Source of the DNA: Flavobacteriaceae bacterium
Lineage (GTDB): Bacteria; Bacteroidota; Bacteroidia; Flavobacteriales; Flavobacteriaceae
DNA length: 53,868 nt
Direction: 5' to 3'
Assembly (NCBI GenBank): GCA_013001965.1
Contig: JABDLA010000145.1
Location: 1-53,868 of the forward strand
Part shown: piece after piece, positions 44,527 to 52,078 of the stretch
How positions within the stretch are numbered: position 1 is the stretch's first letter
How the letters are laid out: each line of letters opens with the position of its first letter
Made by a program: the position numbers and the translations under genes
Notes under the pieces: generated by a model
Seen by the model: the letters and a program-made list of their open reading frames with translations, nothing else
What the model was told of the DNA's origin: nothing
Databases searched by the model: none

Positions 44527-44542
44527 TGGCCAAAAATGGCCA
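44527..44542. repeat. Tandem TGGCCA repeats upstream of fabH
   Basis: TGGCCA at 44527-44532 and 44537-44542, with A-runs between, a period of ten bases, about one helical turn. They lie in the 178-bp gap between rpmF and fabH, 26 bases before the fabH start. They may be a protein-binding site or simple slippage. Confidence 0.35.
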
Positions 44543-44631
44543 AAAAATGAGGAAAACTCAACCAAAATACTACTTTTTGACAAAATTTCGTGCAAATTAA
44601 GTTGTTTTTGACTGATAGAAAAATATATCAT

Positions 44632-44662
44632 AAAAAAAACGCCCACAATGGAGCGTTATCTT
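44632..44662 (-). terminator. Terminator-like hairpin after rpmF
   Basis: On the minus strand AACGCTC/GGGCGTT (with one G-U) and loop CATTGT followed by eight T, about 18 bases after the rpmF stop. It could attenuate read-through into fabH, which is otherwise in the same cluster. Confidence 0.75.
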
Positions 44663-44679
44663 ATATGCGCGCATAGTAA

Positions 44680-44880
44680 TTATGCTGCGTTTTCGTCTGC
44701 CGTCGAATCGATTAGCACTTGCCCTCTATAGTACAATTTACCCTCGTGCCAGTGTGCTCTATGATAAAGGTGAGCCTCTCCGGTAGTTGGGCAAGTGGCA
44801 ATTTGCGGAACAGCGGCTTTGTAATGCGTTCGTCTTTTATCTCTTCTCGTTTTCGAGATCTTTCTTTTAGGATGTGCCAT
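44680..44880 (-). CDS. rpmF: 50S ribosomal protein L32
   Basis: A 66-residue basic ribosomal protein beginning [21 protein letters not shown], with a [24 protein letters not shown] tail typical of Bacteroidota. It lacks the four-Cys zinc ribbon of other L32 proteins (one Cys only). It lies eight bases after the DUF177 gene, the common DUF177-rpmF-fabH order of bacteria. Confidence 0.95.
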   Translation of the reverse strand: MAHPKRKISKTRRDKRRTHYKAAVPQIATCPTTGEAHLYHRAHWHEGKLYYRGQVLIDSTADENAA

Positions 44881-44888
44881 TTTTCAAA

Positions 44889-45422
44889 TTATTTATCCGT
44901 TAACAACTTCTTTAATGTATTCCATCGAGGATCAATGTCCTCCTTATCTTTATTCATTTCTTTAGGGCTCAATTCATCTAATTTCTTGAGTACATCTGAA
45001 TTTAAAGTTCCATCGGACACGCCCGGATGGATTCTTTTGGTTGGAACCGAAAGAACTATAAGTTCATAAATGTATTGTGCTACATTGAGTTCATATTCCG
45101 AATGAGGAAGAATTAAAATTTCTTCATTATCGTCATTATATGCCTCGCCAAACTTCACAATGAGCTCAATGCTATTGTTGATCGCCTGGTCAAAAGGTTC
45201 ATTTGTAAGATCGCAATTAACATTGACAGTCCCCGATGCCACAAACTTAAACTCAAGCAAAGTAGTTTTCTTTTCTAATTCTACTTTGATCTTGACATCT
45301 GTGTCATTGAATTCATCATACTCAAAAATGTTAAAGAACTTTTTCCCTATACTATACTCAAAAAAATGTGTTCCTTCCTTTAATCCAACAAATTGAATTG
45401 TATACTCCTTCAGTGGCTTCAT
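44889..45422 (-). CDS. DUF177/YceD-family protein
   Basis: About 177 residues. The family (YceD, large rRNA accumulation protein) is linked to 23S rRNA accumulation in E. coli and plants and regularly precedes rpmF, as here. The central NVNCDLTNEPFDQAI region corresponds to the C-containing family core, but only one Cys remains. ATG at 45422 was preferred to GTG at 45428. Upstream is pdxA, 79 bases away. Confidence 0.85.
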   Translation of the reverse strand: MKPLKEYTIQFVGLKEGTHFFEYSIGKKFFNIFEYDEFNDTDVKIKVELEKKTTLLEFKFVASGTVNVNCDLTNEPFDQAINNSIELIVKFGEAYNDDNEEILILPHSEYELNVAQYIYELIVLSVPTKRIHPGVSDGTLNSDVLKKLDELSPKEMNKDKEDIDPRWNTLKKLLTDK

Positions 45423-45501
45423 TATCACATTAGTTTCGAGCGTGCAAATATAAAAAAATATATTAAGCTGAAGGCTGTAATGTGTGTTTTTTTAATTCAA
45501 T

Positions 45502-46542
45502 TTACCCGGTTACTTTCTCAAGCTTGTTCTTGCGCAATTCCTTATATAGTGTCCTATTCTTGAAAATTTGTAGACCTGAAAAAAGCGCTTCCTTAAATGA
45601 ATTGGTATCAGCTTTTCCCTGTCCGGCGATTTCGAAAGCGGTACCATGGTCAGGGGAGGTTCTAATTTTGTCTAAACCAGCGGTAAAATTAACACCCTGG
45701 CCAAATGAAAGGGTTTTGAAGGGGATCAATCCCTGATCATGATAAGCGGCAAGGATTGCATCAAAGTTTTTATAGCCATCGGAGCCGAAAAAACTATCGG
45801 CTGAGTACGGCCCGAAAACCAGTTTGCCTTCATCTTTTAACTTCTGAATGGTTGGCCTTAAAATAGTATCGTCCTCTGATCCTATGACCCCATTATCACC
45901 GGTATGTGGGTTGATTCCTAATACGGCGATTTTTGGTTTTTGAATTCCGAAGTCCTGAATTAAGGTATTATTTATGGTTTCAATTTTTGAGGCGATAAGC
46001 TCTTCCGAAATATTATCAGCGATATCTTTAACCGGAATATGATCGGTCAACAGACCAACCTTTAGGCCTTCTGTAATCATAAACATGAGGCTTTCACCTT
46101 CGAGTTCCTGATTTAAATAGTCGGTATGTCCAGGAAAATTGAAGTCTTCAGATTGAATATTCGACTTGTTTATCGGTGCTGTTAGCAATATATCCACATT
46201 ACCTTCTTTTAGGGCTTTAGTAGCAGCTTTGAACGATCTGATGGCATAATCTCCAATTTTTTTGTCCTCCTGTCCGAAATTAATATCAACGTTCTCCTTC
46301 CAAATATTTACAACATTCACCTTTCCATTTAAAACTTTGTCGGCTCCGTGAATCCCATTAAATTTAATATCGCTATTAAAATGATTTTTAAGAAAGCTAA
46401 TGGTTTTTGCTGACGCAAAAATAACCGGCGTACAGAAATCCAGCATTCTTGAGTCCTCAAAGGTTTTAATTACCAATTCACCGCCAATGCCGTTAAGATC
46501 GCCTATGGATATTCCAACTTTTATTTTTTCTTCTTTATGCAT
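45502..46542 (-). CDS. pdxA: 4-hydroxythreonine-4-phosphate dehydrogenase
   Basis: Vitamin B6 pathway: oxidises 4-phosphohydroxy-threonine with NAD. The 346 residues contain SIGDLNGIGGELV at the N-terminus, the metal-binding His139 in FPGHTDYL, INPHTGDNG near 210 and AYHDQGLIPFK near 270. First gene of the pdxA-DUF177-rpmF-fabH-accB-accC cluster. Confidence 0.95.
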   Translation of the reverse strand: MHKEEKIKVGISIGDLNGIGGELVIKTFEDSRMLDFCTPVIFASAKTISFLKNHFNSDIKFNGIHGADKVLNGKVNVVNIWKENVDINFGQEDKKIGDYAIRSFKAATKALKEGNVDILLTAPINKSNIQSEDFNFPGHTDYLNQELEGESLMFMITEGLKVGLLTDHIPVKDIADNISEELIASKIETINNTLIQDFGIQKPKIAVLGINPHTGDNGVIGSEDDTILRPTIQKLKDEGKLVFGPYSADSFFGSDGYKNFDAILAAYHDQGLIPFKTLSFGQGVNFTAGLDKIRTSPDHGTAFEIAGQGKADTNSFKEALFSGLQIFKNRTLYKELRKNKLEKVTG

Positions 46543-46576
46543 CCGGATTGAATGGTTTTGTTTGTAATTTTACATG

Positions 46577-46584
46577 CAAATTTA
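46577..46584 (-). promoter_or_regulatory. -7 element for the pdxA-accC cluster
   Basis: Minus-strand TAAATTTG, exact TAnnTTTG match, 34 bases before pdxA, in a 63-bp divergent gap. A weaker plus-strand TAATTTTA at 46565-46572 may serve ribE. Confidence 0.5.
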
Positions 46585-46605
46585 ACCAAATAAACAGAGA
46601 TAAAA

Positions 46606-47202
46606 ATGTTTACAGGAATTATTGAAGATGTAGGTGTGGTCGTCGCTTTAAAACAGGAGCTGGAAAATCTGCATCTTACAATAAATTGCGGTTTCACAAA
46701 TGAACTCAAGGTTGATCAAAGCGTTTCACACAATGGGGTTTGTTTAACGGTTGTTGATGTCGGGAAGGACGGCTATAAAGTAACGGCCATACAGGAATCC
46801 CTGGAGCGTTCAAATCTTGGGAATCTTAAGCCCGGTGATCCGGTCAATCTGGAGCGCGGGTTAAAGTTGGGGGATCGCTTAGATGGCCATATTGTTCAGG
46901 GCCATGTTGATCAAACTGCAGAATGTATTGATATTAAAGAAGTTGATGGCAGCTGGATATTTTCATTTAATTATGATCCGTCCTTAGGAAATATCACTAT
47001 TCCAAAAGGATCGATCACTATAAATGGCGTTAGCCTGACGATAGTTGACTCAAATTCAAGTGCGTTTAGTGTTGCCATAATTCCGTTTACTTTTGAACAT
47101 ACAACATTCAAAAACCTCAAAATAGGCAGTATTGTAAATTTAGAATTTGATGTTATTGGAAAATATGTGGCAAGAATTCAGCAGTCGCAGAATAACAACT
47201 AA
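46606..47202 (+). CDS. ribE: Riboflavin synthase alpha chain
   Basis: Makes riboflavin from two 6,7-dimethyl-8-ribityllumazines. Two lumazine-binding repeats are visible: MFTGIIEDVG...SVSHNGVCLTVVD and GHIVQGHVDQTAE...SITINGVSLTIVD. 198 residues, the normal length. No FMN riboswitch was found upstream (only 63 bases). Its stop overlaps that of the convergent small gene within CTAA. Confidence 0.96.
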   Translation: MFTGIIEDVGVVVALKQELENLHLTINCGFTNELKVDQSVSHNGVCLTVVDVGKDGYKVTAIQESLERSNLGNLKPGDPVNLERGLKLGDRLDGHIVQGHVDQTAECIDIKEVDGSWIFSFNYDPSLGNITIPKGSITINGVSLTIVDSNSSAFSVAIIPFTFEHTTFKNLKIGSIVNLEFDVIGKYVARIQQSQNNN

Positions 47203-47399
47203 CCGGATTTCCTTAAAGCTAAGGTCTTATAGATCCCATAAATTAATCCTGCAATTAATAGCAAAAGAATTGGCCCGTCTACAGGTAAACCTGGCGGTGG
47301 TGGCGGCATTGGCGGCGGTGGATTACCTTGCGCCATAGCCACTGTGCTCATTAATGAAAATAAAGCTGAGGCTAAGATCATTTTGGTAAAAATCTTCAT
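47199..47399 (-). CDS. Small exported protein with PID-CTERM-like tail
   Basis: 66 residues from ATG 47399: a signal peptide MKIFTKMILASALFSLMSTVAMA, a Pro-rich spacer (PPPPMPPPPPG), then PVDGPILLLLIAGLIYGIY and a basic end. The order signal peptide, linker, P-(I/V)-D-G, hydrophobic helix, basic tail is that of sorting signals in Bacteroidota (PID-CTERM type), which are processed by exosortase-like enzymes. The whole mature protein would be almost nothing but linker. An upstream in-frame start adds ten residues and was rejected. No sortase gene lies in the window. Confidence 0.68.
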   Translation of the reverse strand: MKIFTKMILASALFSLMSTVAMAQGNPPPPMPPPPPGLPVDGPILLLLIAGLIYGIYKTLALRKSG

Positions 47400-47429
47400 T
47401 TTAGGCAGTAAATGTATGAAAAAAAGCAA

Positions 47430-47663
47430 GTTAACAAAACAAATTTGATAAAAAATTATCCTTGAAATGCAAAAAACATCGATAAAATGCAGCTTTTTTA
47501 GGCCTTTGTGAGGGAAGTATGAGCCAAAAAAGCCACTTTTACTCTAGCAAATATATGTTATTCACCTTAATAAACGCAAATATGCGTTTTTAATTATTCA
47601 AAACTTCGTCCTTTTGCATGGTTTTACCGTCATAGCTCAGCTTAAACCAAAAGCACTACCCTA
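47430..47663. other. Gene-free gap between the PID-CTERM gene and the sortilin-like gene
   Basis: A+T-rich with no supported ORF. A hairpin AAACGCA-AATA-TGCGTTT (47574-47591) followed by T may terminate the long gene on the minus strand or stray plus-strand transcripts. Confidence 0.35.
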
Positions 47664-50600
47664 TTAGTCCCAGGTCATCAGATCAGAATCATTAACCTTT
47701 TTCTTAAGAGATTTCATGGCTTCCTCAAATGCGCCAATTTCCGCATTCACTTTCGCAATCTTTTTCTTTACATGGCCAAACCTGATTTCGGAGTTATTGT
47801 CAACCTGTGACATCGGATTAAAATAATACATCGCAACCGATAATAATTGGGATCTCAAATCTGGTGTTGTATCAAACAATCCCTTTAAATTCCTTGGAAT
47901 TATTTTATATTTAAGTTCTTCAGCCTGAGCCGATAATTTAGCATGCTCTTCCTTCAATGCTTCATCCTTTTCCACAAATGGCTTAACTTGTTTCAACGAT
48001 TTAATTGCTCCTTCTACCTTTTTATAGGTCCCCATGAGCATATCGGCGCTTTTATTAAACGTCACTTTCCGTTCTATATTGGTTTTAAAATCTTCATCAG
48101 AAACCGGCGTTTTAGGATCTTTCAGCACAGTAATGGTTTTTGAATCGCTGTTTTCTCCAATCTTTGCAGTAACTGTGTAATCGCCATAAAATACATTGGC
48201 TCCTCCCATCAAAAACATGGAGAATAAATCAGGTTTGCCCGGAACCATACTTCCCCTGGTTTTCAGATCCCACATAACTCTGTTCACACCTGGTTTTGCC
48301 ATGGTTTTTATTTCTCGAACCACTTCTCCATCAGCGTTACTGATCTCAATAATAACTCCATCCTTTTTAGTGCCCTCTTTGGCATAATAATTCATTATGG
48401 CTCCCATTTCCCTGTTTTTTCCTGCGAAGGATTCAGAAGCTCCGCCAAAAAATTCAGGGAATCCAACCACGCCAAGATAGGCATCAGCCGGTTCAAACAT
48501 ATGAACGGCTTTGTCTTTAATAGCCATATTCGTCGCCAATGCACGCAATGGTCTGATGTCGTCCAGAATCCATATAGATCGTCCAAAGGTCCCCACAACC
48601 AGGTCATGTTCTCTGGGTTGAATGACCATATCTTTAACCGAAACTGTTGGAAAGTCCTTCTTCCATTGCTGCCAGTTTTTTGCCCCATCAAGTGAGAAGT
48701 ATAGGCCAAATTCCGTGCCTACGAACATCAAATTCGGTTGAATAGGATCTTGGACAAAACTCAAAGCAAATCCCCAAACATCATTCTGATCTACGATGCG
48801 TTCCCAGGATTTTCCATAATCTCTGGTTCTGTATACATAAGGCGTCCAGTTATCGCGTCGATGATCTTCAATGACAGCAAAGGCTTCTCCATTATTATGC
48901 TTCGAATGTTTGATCTGGGCAACCCACGAATTGGCCGGCACGCCCTTAATATTGCCGCCAACATTAGTCCACGTATTTCCTCCATCTCTGGTAATCTGAA
49001 CATTACCATCATCCGTTCCAACCCAGATTAATCCTCTCTCTCTGGAGCTGGGTTCAATAACCAGGATCGTAGTATGGTTCTCAGCCGTCGAATCATCTAT
49101 GGTTAAGCCGCCTGATTCATGTTGCTTTTGTTTTTCCGGGTCGTTGGTTGTAAGATCAGGTGAGATTATGGTCCAGGAATTTCCGTTATCTGTGCTTTTA
49201 TGCACGAATTGACTTCCACCATAAACCACGTTGAGATCAAATGGATCTGTGTTCATCCCGGCATCCCAGTTGAATCGTAATTCAACACCATCGGGATGTT
49301 CAGGCATGACAGTCTGTACAATTCCCGTTAAGCGATCATAGCGTTGGAAGTTTCCGCCCTGAGACATTGAATATCCATAGCGGCTGTCTCTTGGATCGGG
49401 AATGACATCAAAACCATCTCCAAACCCTACCCCTTTCCATTCGTAATTGTGAATTTTGCCAAACATTGCAAACTTATATGCCGGTCCAACCCAGCTACCA
49501 TTATCCTGCATACCACCATACACATTATATGGCATTTCATTATCTACATTAATATGATAGAACTGCCCTGCCGGTAAATTATGGCTAAATCGCCAGGTTT
49601 TTCCCATGTCATGACTGGCATAAAATCCGCCATCATTGCCATCTAAAATATGACTGGAATTCTCAGGGTTAATCCAAAAGGCATGGTGATCACTATGTAC
49701 GCCTCCAAAGAAATCCAACATCGGCTTAAATGATTTCCCGCCGTCTTCGCTTCGGGAAATTGTCGTTGCTATATGATAGACGCGATTTTCGTTATTTGGA
49801 TCAACTTCTACGTCGGCATAATAGAATGGTCGGTCTCCAACACCCTGGGCAGTTGTCTTCTTAAATGTTTGTCCGCCATTGTCTGAGCGCCACATGGCAT
49901 TTTCAGGTTTGGTTTCAATGTTTGCATAAACCACATTGGGATTACTGCGTGAGATCGCCAAGCCAATTCTTCCTAATGTTTCATCGGGTAGCCCATTGGC
50001 AGCTCCAAGTTTAAGCCATGAATCGCCTCCGTCCATTGTAACATGAATGGCCGAACCGGGGCCTCCCGAGTTCATAAACCAAGGCCAGCGCTGGTATTCC
50101 CACATGGCAACCATGATCTTATTCGGATTGAACGGGTCCATTACCATATCGGCAACACCTGTAGAGGTATTGGTATATAATATTTTTTTCCAGCTATCTC
50201 CACCATCGGTCGTTTTGTAGACTCCACGATCTTCAGTGGTTCCCCATGCCGTACCAATAGCCCCAACCCAAACAACGTCCGGATTGTCGGGGTGTACAAT
50301 AACACGATGTATGCTTTTTGTTTTTTCAAGGCCAAGGTGTTTCCATGTTTTACCGCCATCCAATGATTTATACATGCCATAGCCATAGTTTTGGCTATTA
50401 CGGGGATTTCCTTCGCCTGTGCCTAAATAAATTACATTGGGATTCTTCTGATATATCGCCAGGTCCCCTACAGATGCGGTTTTCTGGTTTTCGAAAATAG
50501 GTTGCCAGCTGGTACCTGCGTTGGTTGATTTCCATAAACTTCCTGCCGATGTTCCGGCATAGATTATGGTTTGATCGGTTTGAACAACATCTATCGAAGT

Positions 50601-50729
50601 AACGCGCCCACTCATTCCTGCAGGACCGATGCTTCTAAAATTCATGCCATGAAGCAAAGCGTTGTCAATATTTTGTGCAAAAGTGATGACCGTGACCAGA
50701 AAAGCCACAAAGGTGAATTTGAATTTCAT
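47664..50729 (-). CDS. Exported sortilin/BNR-type beta-propeller protein
   Basis: Large secreted protein, 1021 residues. Signal peptide MKFKFTFVAFLVTVITFAQ. Up to about residue 740 there are many BNR/Asp-box repeats (S-x-D-x-G-x-T-W: KSTNAGTSW, KSLDGGKTW, RSDNGGQTF, SLDGAKNW), forming one or two propellers of the VPS10/sortilin type. The last 250 residues hold a beta-sandwich-like and helical tail. Often labelled glycosyl hydrolase, but no catalytic acid is evident, so binding or proteolysis-related scaffolding is as likely. No T9SS C-terminal domain. A perfect inverted repeat overlaps its promoter. Confidence 0.85.
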   Translation of the reverse strand: MKFKFTFVAFLVTVITFAQNIDNALLHGMNFRSIGPAGMSGRVTSIDVVQTDQTIIYAGTSAGSLWKSTNAGTSWQPIFENQKTASVGDLAIYQKNPNVIYLGTGEGNPRNSQNYGYGMYKSLDGGKTWKHLGLEKTKSIHRVIVHPDNPDVVWVGAIGTAWGTTEDRGVYKTTDGGDSWKKILYTNTSTGVADMVMDPFNPNKIMVAMWEYQRWPWFMNSGGPGSAIHVTMDGGDSWLKLGAANGLPDETLGRIGLAISRSNPNVVYANIETKPENAMWRSDNGGQTFKKTTAQGVGDRPFYYADVEVDPNNENRVYHIATTISRSEDGGKSFKPMLDFFGGVHSDHHAFWINPENSSHILDGNDGGFYASHDMGKTWRFSHNLPAGQFYHINVDNEMPYNVYGGMQDNGSWVGPAYKFAMFGKIHNYEWKGVGFGDGFDVIPDPRDSRYGYSMSQGGNFQRYDRLTGIVQTVMPEHPDGVELRFNWDAGMNTDPFDLNVVYGGSQFVHKSTDNGNSWTIISPDLTTNDPEKQKQHESGGLTIDDSTAENHTTILVIEPSSRERGLIWVGTDDGNVQITRDGGNTWTNVGGNIKGVPANSWVAQIKHSKHNNGEAFAVIEDHRRDNWTPYVYRTRDYGKSWERIVDQNDVWGFALSFVQDPIQPNLMFVGTEFGLYFSLDGAKNWQQWKKDFPTVSVKDMVIQPREHDLVVGTFGRSIWILDDIRPLRALATNMAIKDKAVHMFEPADAYLGVVGFPEFFGGASESFAGKNREMGAIMNYYAKEGTKKDGVIIEISNADGEVVREIKTMAKPGVNRVMWDLKTRGSMVPGKPDLFSMFLMGGANVFYGDYTVTAKIGENSDSKTITVLKDPKTPVSDEDFKTNIERKVTFNKSADMLMGTYKKVEGAIKSLKQVKPFVEKDEALKEEHAKLSAQAEELKYKIIPRNLKGLFDTTPDLRSQLLSVAMYYFNPMSQVDNNSEIRFGHVKKKIAKVNAEIGAFEEAMKSLKKKVNDSDLMTWD

Positions 50730-50755
50730 ATTGGTTAGTTATTAAAAATGAAGAC

Positions 50756-50798
50756 TAAATATACAAAGGAAAAGCAACAATTATCAATCGTGATTGAT
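50756..50798 (-). promoter_or_regulatory. Promoter with overlapping operator of the sortilin-like gene
   Basis: Minus-strand TATATTTA (50756-50763) is a -7-like element. A TTG at the complement of 50785-50787 lies 21 bases further up, inside the perfect inverted repeat ATCAATC-GT-GATTGAT (50783-50798). A protein bound there would cover the -33 site. Confidence 0.45.
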
Positions 50799-50815
50799 CA
50801 ATTTTAAAAATTAAA

Positions 50816-50849
50816 AAGCCCCAGCTTCCGCTCAGGCTTTTGTACCACT
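50816..50849. terminator. Terminator-like hairpin
   Basis: AAAAGCC...GGCTTTT with inner AGC/GCT pairs. It may stop transcription from the tRNA on the minus strand before the sortilin-like gene. Confidence 0.5.
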
Positions 50850-50858
50850 TGGTGATCC

Positions 50859-50910
50859 CCTGCCTACCGGCAGGCACTTGGGTTAGCTCGCTTCCTGCCC
50901 GTCCGGCAGG
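50859..50910. repeat. Pair of GC-rich palindromes
   Basis: CCTGCC-N4-GGCAGG (50859-50874) and CCTGCC-N5-GGCAGG (50894-50910) stand out sharply from the A+T-rich surroundings. The second is further framed by GCCCG/CGGGC. They resemble dispersed palindromes I remember from other Bacteroidota intergenic regions; that cannot be checked here. Confidence 0.6.
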
Positions 50911-50938
50911 CGGGCGCTCGTGGACCAAAGAAGGTCCT

Positions 50939-50975
50939 CTTCTGCAAATGGCAAACTTTAATTCGTAAAAACGAA
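50939..50975 (-). pseudogene. Decayed sequence downstream of the CAU tRNA, shared with the tRNA-Ala locus
   Basis: CTTCTGCAAA, an 11-base spacer ending TTT, then a hairpin AATTCG/CGAATT, the same order as at 21664-21705. On the minus strand it reads FYELKFAICRR within an ORF of about 60 codons that runs through the GC-rich palindromes and has no convincing start. Origin unknown. Confidence 0.4.
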
Positions 50976-51032
50976 TTGTGTTTTTCTTTTTCCTAAAATG
51001 ATATCAAGCCAGCTCGTTCACTTTATGAAAAA

Positions 51033-51058
51033 GAAAAACCCACGCTATACGTGGGTTT
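51033..51058 (-). terminator. Terminator of the CAU tRNA
   Basis: On the minus strand: stem AACCCACG/CGTGGGTT with loop TATAG, followed by a T-rich run, 12 bases after the tRNA. Confidence 0.85.
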
Positions 51059-51069
51059 GCTGTTTGATG

Positions 51070-51143
51070 TGGTCCCACTTGGGCTCGAACCAAGGACCCC
51101 TTGATTATGAGTCAAGTGCTCTAACCAGCTGAGCTATGGGACC
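51070..51143 (-). tRNA. tRNA with anticodon CAT (elongator Met or lysidine-type Ile)
   Basis: Acceptor GGTCCCA/TGGGACC is fully paired, D-arm GCTC/GAGC, anticodon stem CTTGA/TCAAG with loop CTCATAA (anticodon CAT), T-loop TTCGAGC. G1-C72 is paired, so it is not the initiator. Elongator Met and Ile2 (modified by TilS) cannot be told apart with confidence by eye. CCA is not encoded. Confidence 0.92.
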
Positions 51144-51204
51144 ATTTCCATAAGGTTATTACGGGCTGCAATATTACTACATATTTTAGTTCTCCACAAG
51201 GATT

Positions 51205-51615
51205 TTAGTCACAATCAACTATTTCCTGGCAGAGCTCTATAAGCACTCCATTAGTCGATTTAGGATGTAAGAAAACCACGCGTTTGTTGTCGGCTCCTTG
51301 CTTTGGAATCTCATTTAATATTTTAAAGCCTTTTTTACTTAAACGCTTGACTTCTTCCTCAATATTATCTACTTCAAAGGCAATATGATGAATCCCTTCA
51401 CCTTTCTTTTTTATGAATTTGGCGATCGGGCTTTTTTTGTCTGTGGCTTCTAATAATTCAATCTTATTGTCGCCAACTTTAAAGAAGGCTGTTTTAACAT
51501 GCTCGCTTTCCACTTCCTCTATTTTATAATGCGGTTGTCCAAACAGATCTTCAAACAAGGCGTTCGACTTTTCAATGTCCTCCACGGCTATTCCTATATG
51601 TTCAATTTTAAGCAT
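51205..51615 (-). CDS. mce: Methylmalonyl-CoA epimerase
   Basis: Interconverts D- and L-methylmalonyl-CoA in propionate metabolism. 136 residues of the VOC fold: IEHIGIAVEDIEKSNALFEDLFG (first metal His), EHVKTAFFKVGDNKIELLEATD, and GIHHIAFEVDNIEEEVKRL, with the final LIELCQ Glu. Metal ligands His, Gln/His, His and Glu are in the expected places. Two ATG codons are adjacent; the second was used. The mutase genes are not in the window. Confidence 0.93.
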   Translation of the reverse strand: MLKIEHIGIAVEDIEKSNALFEDLFGQPHYKIEEVESEHVKTAFFKVGDNKIELLEATDKKSPIAKFIKKKGEGIHHIAFEVDNIEEEVKRLSKKGFKILNEIPKQGADNKRVVFLHPKSTNGVLIELCQEIVDCD

Positions 51616-51673
51616 CATGTTACAATATTAGCTTAAAAACGTCAGCTATTAAAGTTAAACAAACGAAAAGTCC

Positions 51674-51681
51674 TATTTTTG
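51674..51681 (+). promoter_or_regulatory. -7 element four bases before rbfA
   Basis: TATTTTTG, exact TAnnTTTG match, followed by CAAG and the rbfA ATG. The transcript would start at or next to the start codon, predicting a leaderless mRNA. Confidence 0.5.
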
Positions 51682-51685
51682 CAAG

Positions 51686-52078
51686 ATGGAAAGTCAGAGA
51701 CAAAAAAAAATTGCAGCCCTTTTACAAAGCGACCTGGTTGATGTGTTGCAAAGCAGCGCGTCACAAAGCGGATTGAAAGGCGTTTTGATATCGGTGACCA
51801 AAGTAAATGTCACGGTAGATCTTTCTCATGCCAAAGTATATCTCAGTTTTTTTCCGGTTAATCAGGCGAAAAAGTTAATGGACGGTATCCGACAGAATGC
51901 ACCATTGATCAAACATGAAATCGCACAGCGAACCAGGCATCAGCTGCGTCGTATGCCCGATTTGGAATTCTTTATTGATGACTCTCTGGAATATATCGAT
52001 AAGATCGATCGTTCTCTTAAAGGATTGGATAATCCATTAGAAAATCCTGATCTACTTGAAAAACGAAAGAAAAAATAA
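51686..52078 (+). CDS. rbfA: 30S ribosome-binding factor A
   Basis: Assembly factor that binds immature 30S subunits near the 5' end of 16S rRNA; needed in the cold. 130 residues of KH-like fold: MESQRQKKIAALLQSDLVDVL, the VTVDLSHAKVYLSFF strand, and the RTRHQLRRMPDLEFFIDDSLEYIDKID signature. It is followed without gap by the permease gene. Confidence 0.95.
   Translation: MESQRQKKIAALLQSDLVDVLQSSASQSGLKGVLISVTKVNVTVDLSHAKVYLSFFPVNQAKKLMDGIRQNAPLIKHEIAQRTRHQLRRMPDLEFFIDDSLEYIDKIDRSLKGLDNPLENPDLLEKRKKK

Noticed and set aside
44502-44561. N-terminal extension of FabH by 20 residues
   Set aside because: The added residues come from the TGGCCA repeat region and do not match the family; MSEITAAITAVGGYVPEY is a normal start.
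47628-47645. tRNA-like GTCATAGCTCAGCTT
   Set aside because: Only a D-arm-like string; no anticodon arm, T-arm or acceptor stem can be paired around it.
47664-50729. Assignment as an active glycoside hydrolase
   Set aside because: BNR/Asp-box propellers also occur in sortilins and binding proteins; no catalytic residues could be identified.
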